Positions 1 to 8,546 of a DNA stretch of 22,094 nt are shown piece after piece. Numbering within the stretch: the first letter of the stretch is position 1; the number at the start of each line of letters is the position of its first letter. The notes under the pieces are model-generated. The model was not told the origin of the DNA. It was given only the letters and a program-made list of their open reading frames with translations, and made no database searches. The position numbers and the translations under genes were made by a program. This DNA comes from SHNJ01 sp964458615 (GTDB lineage Bacteria; Pseudomonadota; Alphaproteobacteria; SHNJ01), in NCBI GenBank assembly GCA_964458615.1, contig CAYWJR010000019.1, forward strand, positions 1 through 22,094. The letters run 5' to 3'.

Positions 1-34
1 CGCAGACATTGAAATTATCGTCCGATTTCGGCAA

Positions 35-631
35 TCAAAGCCGATTTAAATTATCTGTTACATACTGAATAGCGTCACTGCGGCTGGGTAAAAGCCCTCT
101 ATGCCCGATCTGCCATCCAACTGGGCACATATGCGCTGTTTTTTCATGATGCGCCAGCATATCCAAGCAACGGATTGTCTCATCAAAATTGCGTGCAAAA
201 GGAAAATCATAAAAATGCTGGAATCGTATATAACCTTTGCGGTCAGCAATCACCGTAGAGCGCACCGAAACGGCATCATTAACCAGAACGCCAAATTCCC
301 GGCTTATCACGCGATTCCCATCCGCGAACATCGGCCAAGGAAACTTGCCTATACCGCCATCTTCTATGCTTTGCCGACGCCATTCCAAATGTGACATATG
401 GCTGTCGGTTGAAATCGCAACCACAGCGACATCGCGGCGATTCAGTTCATTAGCTCGTGCAGATAGCGCCAGCAACTCGGTCGGGCAGACATATGAAAAA
501 TCCATTGCATAAAATAAGATGACCGCCGCCCGATTGTTGCGGTATTTTTCAAAATTGAATTCAAAATCGACCGCGCCGGTAGACAATACCGCATGCCCGG
601 TAAAGTCCGGCAACAATTTACCAATCAGCAT
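35..631 (-). CDS. 2-Cys peroxiredoxin (AhpC/TSA family)
   Basis: Thiol peroxidase that reduces hydrogen peroxide and organic or nitrogen peroxides in the cytoplasm. The peroxidatic cysteine is C49 in FSYVCPTEL, and a resolving cysteine C169 sits in the C-terminal CPVGW, so this is a typical 2-Cys enzyme. The STDS segment at 74-77, the conserved Arg in SVRSTVIAD (R124) and a GGIG motif (92-95, like the GGLG of oxidation-sensitive enzymes) are also present. The start chosen gives 198 residues beginning MLIGKLLPDF, where family similarity begins. It lies 7 bases after the stop of the upstream gene, with a GGATGAAG-like ribosome site. An in-frame ATG at 682 would add 17 unrelated residues overlapping that gene. 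Third gene of the operon starting at 2650. No AhpF or thioredoxin-like reductase partner is in view, so the electron donor is unknown. Confidence 0.9.
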   Translation of the reverse strand: MLIGKLLPDFTGHAVLSTGAVDFEFNFEKYRNNRAAVILFYAMDFSYVCPTELLALSARANELNRRDVAVVAISTDSHMSHLEWRRQSIEDGGIGKFPWPMFADGNRVISREFGVLVNDAVSVRSTVIADRKGYIRFQHFYDFPFARNFDETIRCLDMLAHHEKTAHMCPVGWQIGHRGLLPSRSDAIQYVTDNLNRL

Positions 632-638
632 ATTATCT

Positions 639-1001
639 TCATCCACATAGATGCGGAAAATATTGGTGCAATCCCAGTTCATGAAAACGCCGGTGGGATT
701 CCGGCAAGGCTGGTGGAGCTTGCATCAGCGCAGAAATATCGGCAAAAAACGGCGCGGCATAATCCGCTTCTTGAACTTTTGCCTTTTGGCTGTCCGACAA
801 ACCTTTCAATGAGCCATCAAATCCCGGAGCGTAAAACACAGCAACTTGAAGTTCATTTGCCGTATTTTCAACTACCGCTACTAAAGGATTTACGCCCACA
901 TAGAATAAATGAAAGCGCAAAACCAAATTTTGGGCAACGGTTATATCCGCCTGCTTTTGAGAATATTGCCCAGAAAAATCGATAATAGAATACGAACCCA
1001 T
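639..1001 (-). CDS. Hypothetical protein, 120 aa, between an unknown protein and a peroxiredoxin
   Basis: Not recognised. It encodes 120 residues beginning MGSYSIIDFSGQYSQKQ, with a beta-rich looking first half (VLRFHLFYVGVNPLVAVVE, LQVAVFYAPGF). No signal peptide or membrane segment is seen. There is a single Cys next to the C-terminus. The start is well supported: a near-perfect Shine-Dalgarno AAGGAGGT lies just upstream of the ATG, overlapping the stop codon of the preceding gene (1013-1015). A TTG one codon earlier is possible but too close to that site. The stop is 7 bases before the peroxiredoxin ATG. The tight spacing implies co-transcription, and possibly coupled translation, with both neighbours. 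A stress- or redox-linked role is inference from context only. Confidence 0.75.
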   Translation of the reverse strand: MGSYSIIDFSGQYSQKQADITVAQNLVLRFHLFYVGVNPLVAVVENTANELQVAVFYAPGFDGSLKGLSDSQKAKVQEADYAAPFFADISALMQAPPALPESHRRFHELGLHQYFPHLCG

Positions 1002-1012
1002 CAAATACCTCC

Positions 1013-2650
1013 TTATGCCAGTCGTGATTTCCGGTGAGCCGAGGATTGCGCGTATTGCATAACCTCTGATTTAATTGTCCTTGTTTCTACATGGATTGGC
1101 TGATGCTTAGCCTGAGCACGCCCCGTGCAATATGGGCATGTGCATGGCTGGGTGTAGCCAAGCCCAGCCATCTTGCGAATATCCGTTGCGATATTATCCG
1201 GCCTAGTATTTTGATTGCCGCTCCCCCGAATACCGTTTTGGGGTAAGGCTTCCCATACTTCCCTCCAAGCAATCCGCTCTGCCGGAAGAGGCGGCGGCAC
1301 TGCCGGTCTTTGCGGCACCCCCGCAAGATCGTTGGCTGCGGCGCTTTCCGCTCGATGATAAAAAAAATCCTGCTGATGCGGTTTAATAGCCGGATCCACA
1401 GCCCGTATCACAAAAGCGGCGGGATTCGCAAAATGATTAGAAGAATCGGCCGAATTCATTATGGCGGTCTCAGGCCGAGAGGCAAAAACAGCAACCTCTG
1501 GCGGAGTGTATCCTCGTTTTTCCGTATCTAATGGCCTTGCCACAAGATCGGAACGATCCTGGTCCACTGATCTTTGCCCAGCAAAAGCCGCCACTGTTTT
1601 TCCAGATGGATCTTGCATAAGTTTCAACGGCGGAGCAGCTTCGTAGGATACCTTTGCCGCAACAGTATCTATGCCAGGCACAGGTTTAGATGCAACTTTG
1701 GCTATACCGCTCGGCAATTCCTCTACGGAACGAAGCGCATAATCGATAATTACTGCCGGAGGCATTACAGCGGAAAGCGATCTGCCGCTGGCGTTCTGTT
1801 GGGCATCAATATGGCCAGCCAAAGACAATACCGCCGCTTGCGGGCTTTGGTCTAATCCCGTAGGCTTGTTTGAATCTGCGATATTTGCAGAAAAAGATTT
1901 GACCGTTTCAGCCACGGATTTCAAAATCACGGGCTTTAATTGTCGCTTTTCTGCTCCGGCCCGATCTATGTCTTCTGCGCCGGCAATCCTCTGGGCCACG
2001 TAATTCGATACGATATCCACGCGCGATGCCAATGCCTGAACCAACATCGGAATTACTGCATTCGGTGCCTGCATTAACGCCGGTGCAATGGCGTCATTGA
2101 ATTGTTTTTGTAAGGCGGGTTGTTGCATCACTATTTTTCTTATCTCTTTTGCTTTATCTACTTGCCTTAAACCAGAATTAAGAATCGGTAATATCGAGCG
2201 CGACAAATCGGCTATTTGCATTTGAGCGTATTGATTTGGTGCAAAATTTTTGTGCAAAACGCTGGAAATATTTGGTGTCAATCCCATCCAAAGTTGAGTA
2301 AGTAGCAATTGATGCACAATTGCATCGACATCATCACCGTACAAAGCCTCGGGATATGATTTGAAAAATGTGCCGCGTCGCCGCATAATCATCAAAAGCC
2401 GTAAAATTTTAATTTCAATACGGCCTTCGTTTTCAGGATAATGGATCAATAATTCATCTAAAATTTTATCGATATCTAGATTTTTTACATGATCTGGCGA
2501 ATCATCAGAAGCAGCAATGATCGAGTCAGTCATAGTATTGCTTGATAAGTCAAGAACCCGTTTACCGCCATTTTTTAATGCGGACAGCGCGTTTTCCATT
2601 TCCATCAATGCGTCGTCAGCAACAATCGCGTTTGTAACAGTTTTCGTCAT
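1013..2650 (-). CDS. Hypothetical protein, 545 aa, with C-terminal CxCxxC motif
   Basis: Not recognised. The first ~230 residues look alpha-helical (for example the stretch around LSRSILPILNSGLRQVDKA). The middle (~260-480) is Pro/Ala/Ser-rich and probably disordered, with PPPLP at the end of the stretch. The C-terminal 44 residues hold C503-x-C505-x-x-C508 followed by H516 and H520, then a basic tail, which could bind zinc or another metal. There is no signal peptide or membrane helix. The ATG at 2650 has only a weak ribosome site, but it lies ~22 bases from the predicted transcription start of a strong promoter at 2680-2707. First gene of a three-gene operon ending in a peroxiredoxin. The role is unknown; the disordered middle and Cys cluster suggest a scaffold or redox-responsive protein, as inference only. 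Confidence 0.8.
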   Translation of the reverse strand: MTKTVTNAIVADDALMEMENALSALKNGGKRVLDLSSNTMTDSIIAASDDSPDHVKNLDIDKILDELLIHYPENEGRIEIKILRLLMIMRRRGTFFKSYPEALYGDDVDAIVHQLLLTQLWMGLTPNISSVLHKNFAPNQYAQMQIADLSRSILPILNSGLRQVDKAKEIRKIVMQQPALQKQFNDAIAPALMQAPNAVIPMLVQALASRVDIVSNYVAQRIAGAEDIDRAGAEKRQLKPVILKSVAETVKSFSANIADSNKPTGLDQSPQAAVLSLAGHIDAQQNASGRSLSAVMPPAVIIDYALRSVEELPSGIAKVASKPVPGIDTVAAKVSYEAAPPLKLMQDPSGKTVAAFAGQRSVDQDRSDLVARPLDTEKRGYTPPEVAVFASRPETAIMNSADSSNHFANPAAFVIRAVDPAIKPHQQDFFYHRAESAAANDLAGVPQRPAVPPPLPAERIAWREVWEALPQNGIRGSGNQNTRPDNIATDIRKMAGLGYTQPCTCPYCTGRAQAKHQPIHVETRTIKSEVMQYAQSSAHRKSRLA

Positions 2651-2663
2651 CGCACAAGCTCAT

Positions 2664-2692
2664 GTTATATTATAACTATGTTATATTATAAC
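2664..2692. promoter_or_regulatory. Tandem palindromic operator (two 13-bp sites)
   Basis: GTTATATTATAAC occurs twice, at 2664-2676 and 2680-2692. Each copy is a perfect inverted repeat (GTTATA / TATAAC) around one central base, and the two centres are 16 bp apart. The identical 15-mer ATGTTATATTATAAC starts at 2662 and again at 2678. The right copy covers the -10 element and the left copy covers the predicted transcription start, which is the usual geometry for a repressor. A/T-rich palindromes of this size are bound by MarR/OhrR-type and Fur/PerR-type regulators. The cognate regulator is not identifiable here. Confidence 0.6.
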
Positions 2693-2707
2693 ACTACAGA
2701 TTGTCAA
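2680..2707 (-). promoter_or_regulatory. Promoter of the peroxiredoxin operon
   Basis: On the minus strand a perfect -35 TTGACA (2702-2707) is followed, after 16 bases, by TATAAC (2680-2685) as -10. This is the best sigma70-type match seen in the window. The predicted start lies near 2673, about 22 bases before the ATG at 2650. Confidence 0.65.
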
Positions 2708-2727
2708 TTATAAAAATTAAGTGAAAA

Positions 2728-3891
2728 TCAACCCGTGCCGCGCAATGGAATCCGGACGTCGCGGTGCACGTCAATGCCCAATAACAACCCAAATCCGATC
2801 ATCACGGTCAATAACGATGTGCCGCCATACGACAATAACGGGATGGGAACGCCCACAACGGGCAATAATCCCATAATCATGCCGATATTGATGAACAGAT
2901 ATAAAAACAAATTGGTCGACAACCCGATGGCCACCAACCGCGCGAACTGGCTGGTTGAATTTAACGCCACGACAAACCCATAAGCGATCAACAACACATA
3001 TAACCCGATTACCACGATTCCGCCGATGAATCCGAATTCTTCGCCGAATACGGTGAAAATGAAATCGGTTTGCATTTCAGGCAAGAAATTCAAATGGCTT
3101 TGCGTGCCTTCCAAATATCCTTTGCCTGACAATCCCCCCGACCCCAACGCGATTTTCGATTGCATGGTGTGATACCCGCTTCCCAATGGATCGGCTTCGG
3201 GATTCATGAATGTCATCACGCGCTGTTTTTGATAATCATGCATGAAATGCCAGCCCACCGGAACCGCCGCCAATGCCAGGCAAAATCCGATCACAACAAT
3301 CCGGGTGCGCAATCCGGCCATTACCGTCACGGTCGTCGCGCAAAACAATAAAATCGCCGCCGTGCCCAAATTCGGTTGATGCAACACCAACAAAACCGGC
3401 AACAAAGTCAATACGGCGGGGACGAATAAAATAGTCCAGCTTTGCATTTGTTCGGCGCTGTAGGTGTGGTAATAACGGGAAAGAAGCAATATCAAACATA
3501 TTTTCATCAATTCCGACGGTTGCAATTGAAAGAAACCGAAATCGATCCATCGTTGCGCGCCCATGCCGATCGATCCCATGATTTCAACCGCGATCAGCAA
3601 TATCAAACAGAATCCGTATAAAACCGGCGCGTATTGCAACCACCACCGCACATCCATCATGGCGATGAAAATCATCAGGCCGAAAAATAAAACGAACCGC
3701 AACAAATGTTTTCCCGCCCACGGATCGAACGACCCGCCGCCCGCCGAATACAGCGCCAAAACGCCGATCACCGCCAATGCGGAAATCACGCCCAAAACCA
3801 CCATATTCAGCCGTTGAAATTTTTCGGCCAAAGTCAGCGCGGAATTCAAACGGGGCAAATAATTGTCTTTGATATAATCCCAGATATTCAT
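2728..3891 (-). CDS. rodA: Rod-shape SEDS glycosyltransferase RodA
   Basis: Peptidoglycan glycosyltransferase of the SEDS family. It polymerises lipid II in the inner membrane during cell elongation, working with PBP2. The 387 residues contain about ten membrane helices starting near residue 29. Family marks are QPSELMK (124-130), the TDFIFTVFGEE segment with the catalytic-type Asp at D276, and LSYGGTSLL near the C-terminus. The start ATG overlaps the mrdA stop (ATGA, 3888-3891), so the two are translationally coupled, matching the known RodA-PBP2 pairing. It is the last gene of the mre/mrd block. No clear terminator is visible after its stop at 2728. Confidence 0.97.
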   Translation of the reverse strand: MNIWDYIKDNYLPRLNSALTLAEKFQRLNMVVLGVISALAVIGVLALYSAGGGSFDPWAGKHLLRFVLFFGLMIFIAMMDVRWWLQYAPVLYGFCLILLIAVEIMGSIGMGAQRWIDFGFFQLQPSELMKICLILLLSRYYHTYSAEQMQSWTILFVPAVLTLLPVLLVLHQPNLGTAAILLFCATTVTVMAGLRTRIVVIGFCLALAAVPVGWHFMHDYQKQRVMTFMNPEADPLGSGYHTMQSKIALGSGGLSGKGYLEGTQSHLNFLPEMQTDFIFTVFGEEFGFIGGIVVIGLYVLLIAYGFVVALNSTSQFARLVAIGLSTNLFLYLFINIGMIMGLLPVVGVPIPLLSYGGTSLLTVMIGFGLLLGIDVHRDVRIPLRGTG

Positions 3892-5744
3892 GCCGCGGGC
3901 TCCACCACTTGGTCGGTTTCATCGGATTTCATGGCGCGTTTTTGCGCCATCAGCAGTAAATTGCGCGCGATGGGCGCGGCGACCGCCGATCCGCCGCCGC
4001 CATGTTCGATCACAACCGATGCCACGTAACGCGGCGCCGTTACCGGCGCGAATCCCACAAACAATGCGTGATCGCGGTCTTTCCATGGGCGGTCTTCGTT
4101 TTTGATAACGCCCTTGGCGCGTTCGGCCAAACTGATCCGTTTTACCTGGGCGGTGCCGGTTTTTCCGCCCATTTCGAAACCTTGTTCGGTAATGCGCGCG
4201 CCGTGCGCAGTGCCGTTTGTGGCGTTGACCACCTGATCCATCGCGTCGATGATTATTTTCAAATGGCGTTTGTTGAATTTAATGGTTTCCGCATCTTGCG
4301 GCGGGTTTTGCATTTGCCGCAAATGCGGGGTAATGCGGCGGGCGCCGTTGACCACGTGCGCGGTCATCACCGCCAATTGCAACGGGGTCGTCAACGTATA
4401 ACCCTGGCCGATACCGGCGATCAATGTTTCGCCCTTGTGCCAGCCTTTTTTGAAACGGGTTTGTTTCCAGCGCCGGTCGGGAATAAGTCCGGATTTTTCG
4501 CCCGGAATGTCGATGCCGGTCGGCGCGGCCAGACCGATTTTACGCGCGGTTTCCGCCAAACGGTCCACGCCCAATTTCATCGCCACGTCATAAAAATAAA
4601 CGTCGCACGATTCGCGCAACGCGCCGGTTAAATTCAACGTGCCGTGCCCGCCTTTTTTCCAACAATGGAATTTCGCGCTGCCCAGCGATGTTTGCCCGTC
4701 GCAATAAACCGAATGGCCGGGTTCGATGATTCCGTATTCCAACGCGGACAAAGCCGTGACGATCTTATATGTCGATCCGGGCGCGTATAAACCTGCCGTC
4801 GCCTTGTTGGTCAATGGCGCGCGCGGATTGTTCAACAAACTTTCCCAATCTTTGACCGAAATGCCGTTGTTGAACAAATTCGGATTGAAACCAGGCGCGG
4901 ACGCCAACGCCAAAATTTCGCCGGTGTTGGCATCCATAACGATCGCCGAACCGCTTTGGCCTTCCATCAATTCCATGGCGTGTTGTTGCAATTCGATATC
5001 CAGGGTCAGATCCAGATTTTCGCCCGGTTTGCCGTCGACTTTTTCCAATTCCCGAATGATGCGGCCATACGCGTTCACCTCTAGTTGGCTGGAACCCGCC
5101 TGCCCGCGCAAAATCATTTCATAATTTTTTTCAACGCCTTTTTTGCCCACGCGGATTTCCGGCGTGCGCAAAATAGGGTCGTTGCCGAAAATATTTTTAT
5201 CCAATTCATATTCCGATACCGGGCCGATGTAACCGAGCACATGCGACGTCGATTCTATGAACGGGTAATATCTGCTTTGCCCAACCACGATGCCGGCGCC
5301 GGGCAAATCCATGCTGTTCAATTCCAATTTCGACATTTGATCCCAAGTCAAATTGTCGCGAATCAAAATCGGCGCGAACGCCTTGCGTTTTTCCATTTCA
5401 TTGAAAATACGGTCGATTTCGCCCGTGGTCAGATTCAAAATATCCGCCAGGTAATCCAGCGTGGTTTGGTTCTGATCGGCCTTTTCCGGGATGAAATTAA
5501 GCCGGAAATTGCGCGCGTTTTCCGCCAAAATAACGCCGTTGCGGTCTTTGATCAAACCGCGCGGCGGGATAATCAGTTGCAAATTGACGCGGTTTTCTTC
5601 GGACAATAACGTGTACCGTTCGCGTTCGATTATTTGCAGATAATATAACCGCCCGATCAATGTCGCCACCAACGCGCATTGCCCCGCGCCCAATAAAAAG
5701 GCGCGGCGTGAAAATTGGCGTTGGCGTTCGTAATCGCGGCTCAT
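3888..5744 (-). CDS. mrdA: Penicillin-binding protein 2 (elongation transpeptidase)
   Basis: Class B PBP that cross-links peptidoglycan strands made by RodA in the elongasome. It has 618 residues, as expected for the family. A short cytoplasmic N-terminus is followed by one anchor helix (about 14-36). The PBP dimerisation/pedestal region follows, with PPRGLIKDRNG at 60-70. The transpeptidase domain carries the active-site S324-T-Y-K327, the S379-C-D381 motif and K528-T-G530. The gene lies 12 bases after mreD and overlaps rodA by four bases. No strong ribosome site precedes the ATG, which fits coupling within the operon. Confidence 0.97.
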   Translation of the reverse strand: MSRDYERQRQFSRRAFLLGAGQCALVATLIGRLYYLQIIERERYTLLSEENRVNLQLIIPPRGLIKDRNGVILAENARNFRLNFIPEKADQNQTTLDYLADILNLTTGEIDRIFNEMEKRKAFAPILIRDNLTWDQMSKLELNSMDLPGAGIVVGQSRYYPFIESTSHVLGYIGPVSEYELDKNIFGNDPILRTPEIRVGKKGVEKNYEMILRGQAGSSQLEVNAYGRIIRELEKVDGKPGENLDLTLDIELQQHAMELMEGQSGSAIVMDANTGEILALASAPGFNPNLFNNGISVKDWESLLNNPRAPLTNKATAGLYAPGSTYKIVTALSALEYGIIEPGHSVYCDGQTSLGSAKFHCWKKGGHGTLNLTGALRESCDVYFYDVAMKLGVDRLAETARKIGLAAPTGIDIPGEKSGLIPDRRWKQTRFKKGWHKGETLIAGIGQGYTLTTPLQLAVMTAHVVNGARRITPHLRQMQNPPQDAETIKFNKRHLKIIIDAMDQVVNATNGTAHGARITEQGFEMGGKTGTAQVKRISLAERAKGVIKNEDRPWKDRDHALFVGFAPVTAPRYVASVVIEHGGGGSAVAAPIARNLLLMAQKRAMKSDETDQVVEPAA

Positions 5745-5756
5745 GATCGCATCATT

Positions 5757-6290
5757 TTAACGGGGCGCGGACATATTGACAATCGCGCCGTGCAATTTCA
5801 ACATCACCGCGAAAACCACGGGAAATCCCAGAACAGCGCCGGCGATGCGCGCCGCGAAAACCGCGAAATTCATTTTATAGCCAAAAAATAAATATGCGAA
5901 CCCATACAGCAAAAGGCTGTAGACCGCGATTGCGGCGGCAAAAGAAGCGGCGATGAATTCAAATGGCCGGGCGAAAATATATTGGCGCAAGTGCGAAATC
6001 GCATACAAAAGAATCAAATTCCCAACCGCATGCAACCCCAACGGGATCGATAAAACCATGTCTTGCCATAAACCCAGCAAGAAAAAAACCGAATATTGGC
6101 ACAATTCCGGGCGCAATATCACCCAGATGAATAAAATCATAACCATAAAATTCGGCATGATTACGTGCATGTTCAACATCGGCCACGGCACCGCCGCAAT
6201 CAATGACAAAACAATGGTGCAAGCCAAAAACAACAGCCACGGATATAATTGGTCGGCGCGGTAAAATAGGGCAAGGTTTTTATTGAGCAT
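5757..6290 (-). CDS. mreD: Rod-shape determining protein MreD
   Basis: Small integral inner-membrane subunit of the Rod complex. It has 177 residues, almost all hydrophobic, with five or six predicted membrane helices, for example LLFLACTIVLSLIAAVPW, FMVMILFIWVIL, LILLYAISHL and SLLLYGFAYLFFGY. The identification rests on this profile, the LGLWQDMVLSIPLG segment (a conserved MreD-type GL-x-D motif) and the position between mreC and mrdA. There is a 49-base gap to mreC and no clear Shine-Dalgarno. Confidence 0.9.
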   Translation of the reverse strand: MLNKNLALFYRADQLYPWLLFLACTIVLSLIAAVPWPMLNMHVIMPNFMVMILFIWVILRPELCQYSVFFLLGLWQDMVLSIPLGLHAVGNLILLYAISHLRQYIFARPFEFIAASFAAAIAVYSLLLYGFAYLFFGYKMNFAVFAARIAGAVLGFPVVFAVMLKLHGAIVNMSAPR

Positions 6291-6339
6291 TTAGATCGGC
6301 GATTCGCGCCAGGAAAACAATCGAAAGAGATGAAAAAAA

Positions 6340-7203
6340 TTACTTTTTATTTTGCGGAAATTCGTCCAGCAATTGGATCAATCCATAATCCGCAACCTGA
6401 ACATACCGCAACGCCGCCAAATCAACATTCGGCACGACCCGGAATTGCACGCCGTCCCACCGGTCGATTTTGCCGATCGGCAAACCGGGCGGCACGCCCC
6501 CGCCTTTGCCGGATGTTAAAACCGCATCGCCAGGGTTGATCGATTGCGGTTGCGCCGCATAGACAAATCGCAACACGTCGGAATTGTCGCCGGTCAAAAC
6601 GCCCTGTTCGGACGAAAGCCCGGCAACAGATGGAATGCGCGACGCGTAATCGGTAATCAGCACAACACGCGATGCATCGTCGCTAACGTCTTGGACGCGG
6701 CCTATGAAATTGCCTTCGGCCAAAACGGCATGGCCTTTTTTGATATTTTGATTGCGGCCGCCATTAATCACGAAACTGCGCACCAAACCGCTGCTGGTAT
6801 CGGAAATAATCCGGGCGGTTGTGAATTTTGCGGGCAAATCCGGCGTGACATGCAACGATTTCCGCAAATGCATATTTTCGTCGGCCAATTTTTGCGCTTC
6901 TTGTTCGGTCAATTTCAATTTTGTATTTTCCGCGACCAATTGTTCGTTGCGGCTGCGCAGTGTGGAAATGTCCGTAACGTTGCTGACGGTTTCGGCGATT
7001 GTTTGCGATACGCCCGACATCGCGGCGAAAACCGGATTGATCGTGTCCATGAACATAACGCGGAATCCGGCATACGCGCCGGGCGCGCCCATTTGAATCG
7101 ACAACATGCCAAGGGATAAAAACATCAACGCAACGAACGCGACGCGCGGCCAGTATGAAACCCGGCTGGCGGAAAATAATCGGATGCGTTTTTGTATTTT
7201 CAT
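6340..7203 (-). CDS. mreC: Rod-shape determining protein MreC
   Basis: Bitopic inner-membrane protein whose periplasmic part binds PBP2 and organises the elongasome. It has 287 residues. A basic cytoplasmic N-terminus leads into a membrane helix at about 17-38. A coiled coil follows at ~70-116 (LRSRNEQLVAENTKLKL and onward), then the two beta-barrel domains (about 125-275, including GKGGGVPPGLPIGKI). The order after mreB and before mreD is the classic mreBCD arrangement. The 154-base gap to mreB holds a 6-bp hairpin at 7325-7341 without a T tract and a weak -35/-10 pair abutting the ATG (TTGAAT, 17 bases, TAAATT), so some independent transcription is possible. Confidence 0.95.
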   Translation of the reverse strand: MKIQKRIRLFSASRVSYWPRVAFVALMFLSLGMLSIQMGAPGAYAGFRVMFMDTINPVFAAMSGVSQTIAETVSNVTDISTLRSRNEQLVAENTKLKLTEQEAQKLADENMHLRKSLHVTPDLPAKFTTARIISDTSSGLVRSFVINGGRNQNIKKGHAVLAEGNFIGRVQDVSDDASRVVLITDYASRIPSVAGLSSEQGVLTGDNSDVLRFVYAAQPQSINPGDAVLTSGKGGGVPPGLPIGKIDRWDGVQFRVVPNVDLAALRYVQVADYGLIQLLDEFPQNKK

Positions 7204-7358
7204 GGCCTATAATTTAACCAGAAAATCATAAATATTCAATGAATAGAACGTATTGACGAATTGAAATTGCACACACCGCGCCTTTTACGGCGAATGGCGG
7301 CATACCGAAATACAAAGGCGCGGATGCGGCATACAGCCGCAAACCGCCCGATTTTCAA

Positions 7359-8399
7359 TTAATACGCGCTGAACAACACGCTGCGCAACGTGCGCATTTG
7401 TTCCAAACACCTGCCGGTGCCCCGTGCGACGCAGGTCAATGGATCTTCGGCAATCGATACCGGCAATCCGGTCGCCCGGCGCAATACCAAATCCAAATTC
7501 GACAACAACGCGCCGCCGCCGGTTAAAACAATGCCTTTGTCCACGATATCCGCCGCCAATTCCGGCGCGGTTTGTTCCAATGCCACCTTGACCGCTTCGA
7601 TGATTTGCGAAACTGGTTCCGCCAACGCTTCGGCAATTTGGCGTTCGGTGATGCGCATTTCGCGCGGCACGCCCAAAACCAAATCGCGGCCTTTGATTTC
7701 CATCACGCGGCCATCGCCCTGGCCGGGCGGGCACGCGGATCCGATTTCCTTTTTGATTTTCTCGGCGCTGGATTCGCCGACCAATAAATTTTGCGTGCGG
7801 CGCAGATACGCGATAATCGCTTCGTCCATTTTATCGCCGCCCACGCGCACCGAACGCGCGTACACGATACCGCCTAACGACAACACCGCAACTTCGGTTG
7901 TGCCGCCGCCAATATCGACAACCATGGATCCCGTCGCCTCGGTCACCGGCAAACCGGCGCCGATTGCGGCCGCCATCGGTTCTTCGATCAAAAATACGCG
8001 GCGCGCGCCGGCCGATTCCGCCGATTCTTGGATGGCGCGGCGTTCAACGGCGGTCGATCCCGATGGAACGCAGATGATAATTTGCGGGCTGGTGAATGTA
8101 CGGCGATTGTGAACCTTGCGGATAAATTCCTTGATCATGTCTTCGGCGACATCGAAATCGGCGATAACGCCGTCGCGCAATGGGCGAATGGCGTGAATAT
8201 TTCCAGGCGTTCTGCCAAGCATCAATTTCGCTTCGTTGCCGACCGCCAGCACCTGACGTTTGCCTTTGTTGTCGTTGATGGCAACAACCGACGGTTCGTT
8301 CAAAACGATACCTTGATTGCGCACATAAACCAAAGTGTTCGCGGTGCCTAAATCAATCGCCATGTCGGACGACATAAAACCTTTTAATCCTGAAAACAT
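7359..8399 (-). CDS. mreB: Rod-shape determining actin homologue MreB
   Basis: Bacterial actin that forms membrane-bound filaments and positions the wall-elongation machinery. It has 346 residues, the standard MreB length. Actin-fold nucleotide motifs are visible: IDLGTANTLVY (15-25, phosphate 1), VDIGGGTTEVAVLSLGG (phosphate 2) and GIVLTGGGALLSNLD (adenosine motif). The PSVVA segment is also typical. The ATG at 8399 has an AGAGG ribosome site 7 bases upstream. First gene of the mreBCD-mrdA-rodA block, with a likely promoter at 8454-8482. Confidence 0.98.
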   Translation of the reverse strand: MFSGLKGFMSSDMAIDLGTANTLVYVRNQGIVLNEPSVVAINDNKGKRQVLAVGNEAKLMLGRTPGNIHAIRPLRDGVIADFDVAEDMIKEFIRKVHNRRTFTSPQIIICVPSGSTAVERRAIQESAESAGARRVFLIEEPMAAAIGAGLPVTEATGSMVVDIGGGTTEVAVLSLGGIVYARSVRVGGDKMDEAIIAYLRRTQNLLVGESSAEKIKKEIGSACPPGQGDGRVMEIKGRDLVLGVPREMRITERQIAEALAEPVSQIIEAVKVALEQTAPELAADIVDKGIVLTGGGALLSNLDLVLRRATGLPVSIAEDPLTCVARGTGRCLEQMRTLRSVLFSAY

Positions 8400-8453
8400 T
8401 TATAACCTCTGCCGCCTTTGTTGGGGCGAAAACGATGTGTGTGAAGACCCCGG

Positions 8454-8482
8454 AATTTAATGATTACACCGGGTTTTGTCAC
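8454..8482 (-). promoter_or_regulatory. Putative promoter of mreB and the rod-shape block
   Basis: On the minus strand GTGACA (8477-8482, five of six to TTGACA) and TAAATT (8454-8459, four of six) are separated by 17 bases. This lies 55 bases upstream of the mreB ATG in the only gap where such a promoter is expected. Confidence 0.4.
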
Positions 8483-8546
8483 CAGAATTGTGAAAAAATA
8501 GCCTGTCTTTGTGGCAAGCCAAAGGCAGTGCGCTGTGGATATATTA

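Noticed and set aside
632..682. N-terminal extension of the peroxiredoxin from an ATG at 682
   Set aside because: It overlaps the upstream gene, has no ribosome site, and adds 17 residues unrelated to the family; the ATG at 631 is placed right after the upstream stop.
2662..2692. Tandem palindromes as a CRISPR fragment or replication iterons
   Set aside because: There are only two copies, with three bases between them and no spacers; their position on a promoter fits an operator much better.
4002..4631. Plus-strand 209-residue open frame inside mrdA
   Set aside because: It is antisense to the conserved transpeptidase domain, with no independent signal or motif.
7325..7341. TGCGGC-ATACA-GCCGCA hairpin between mreB and mreC as a terminator
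   Set aside because: The stem is only six bases and has no T tract on either strand; the operon order argues for read-through.
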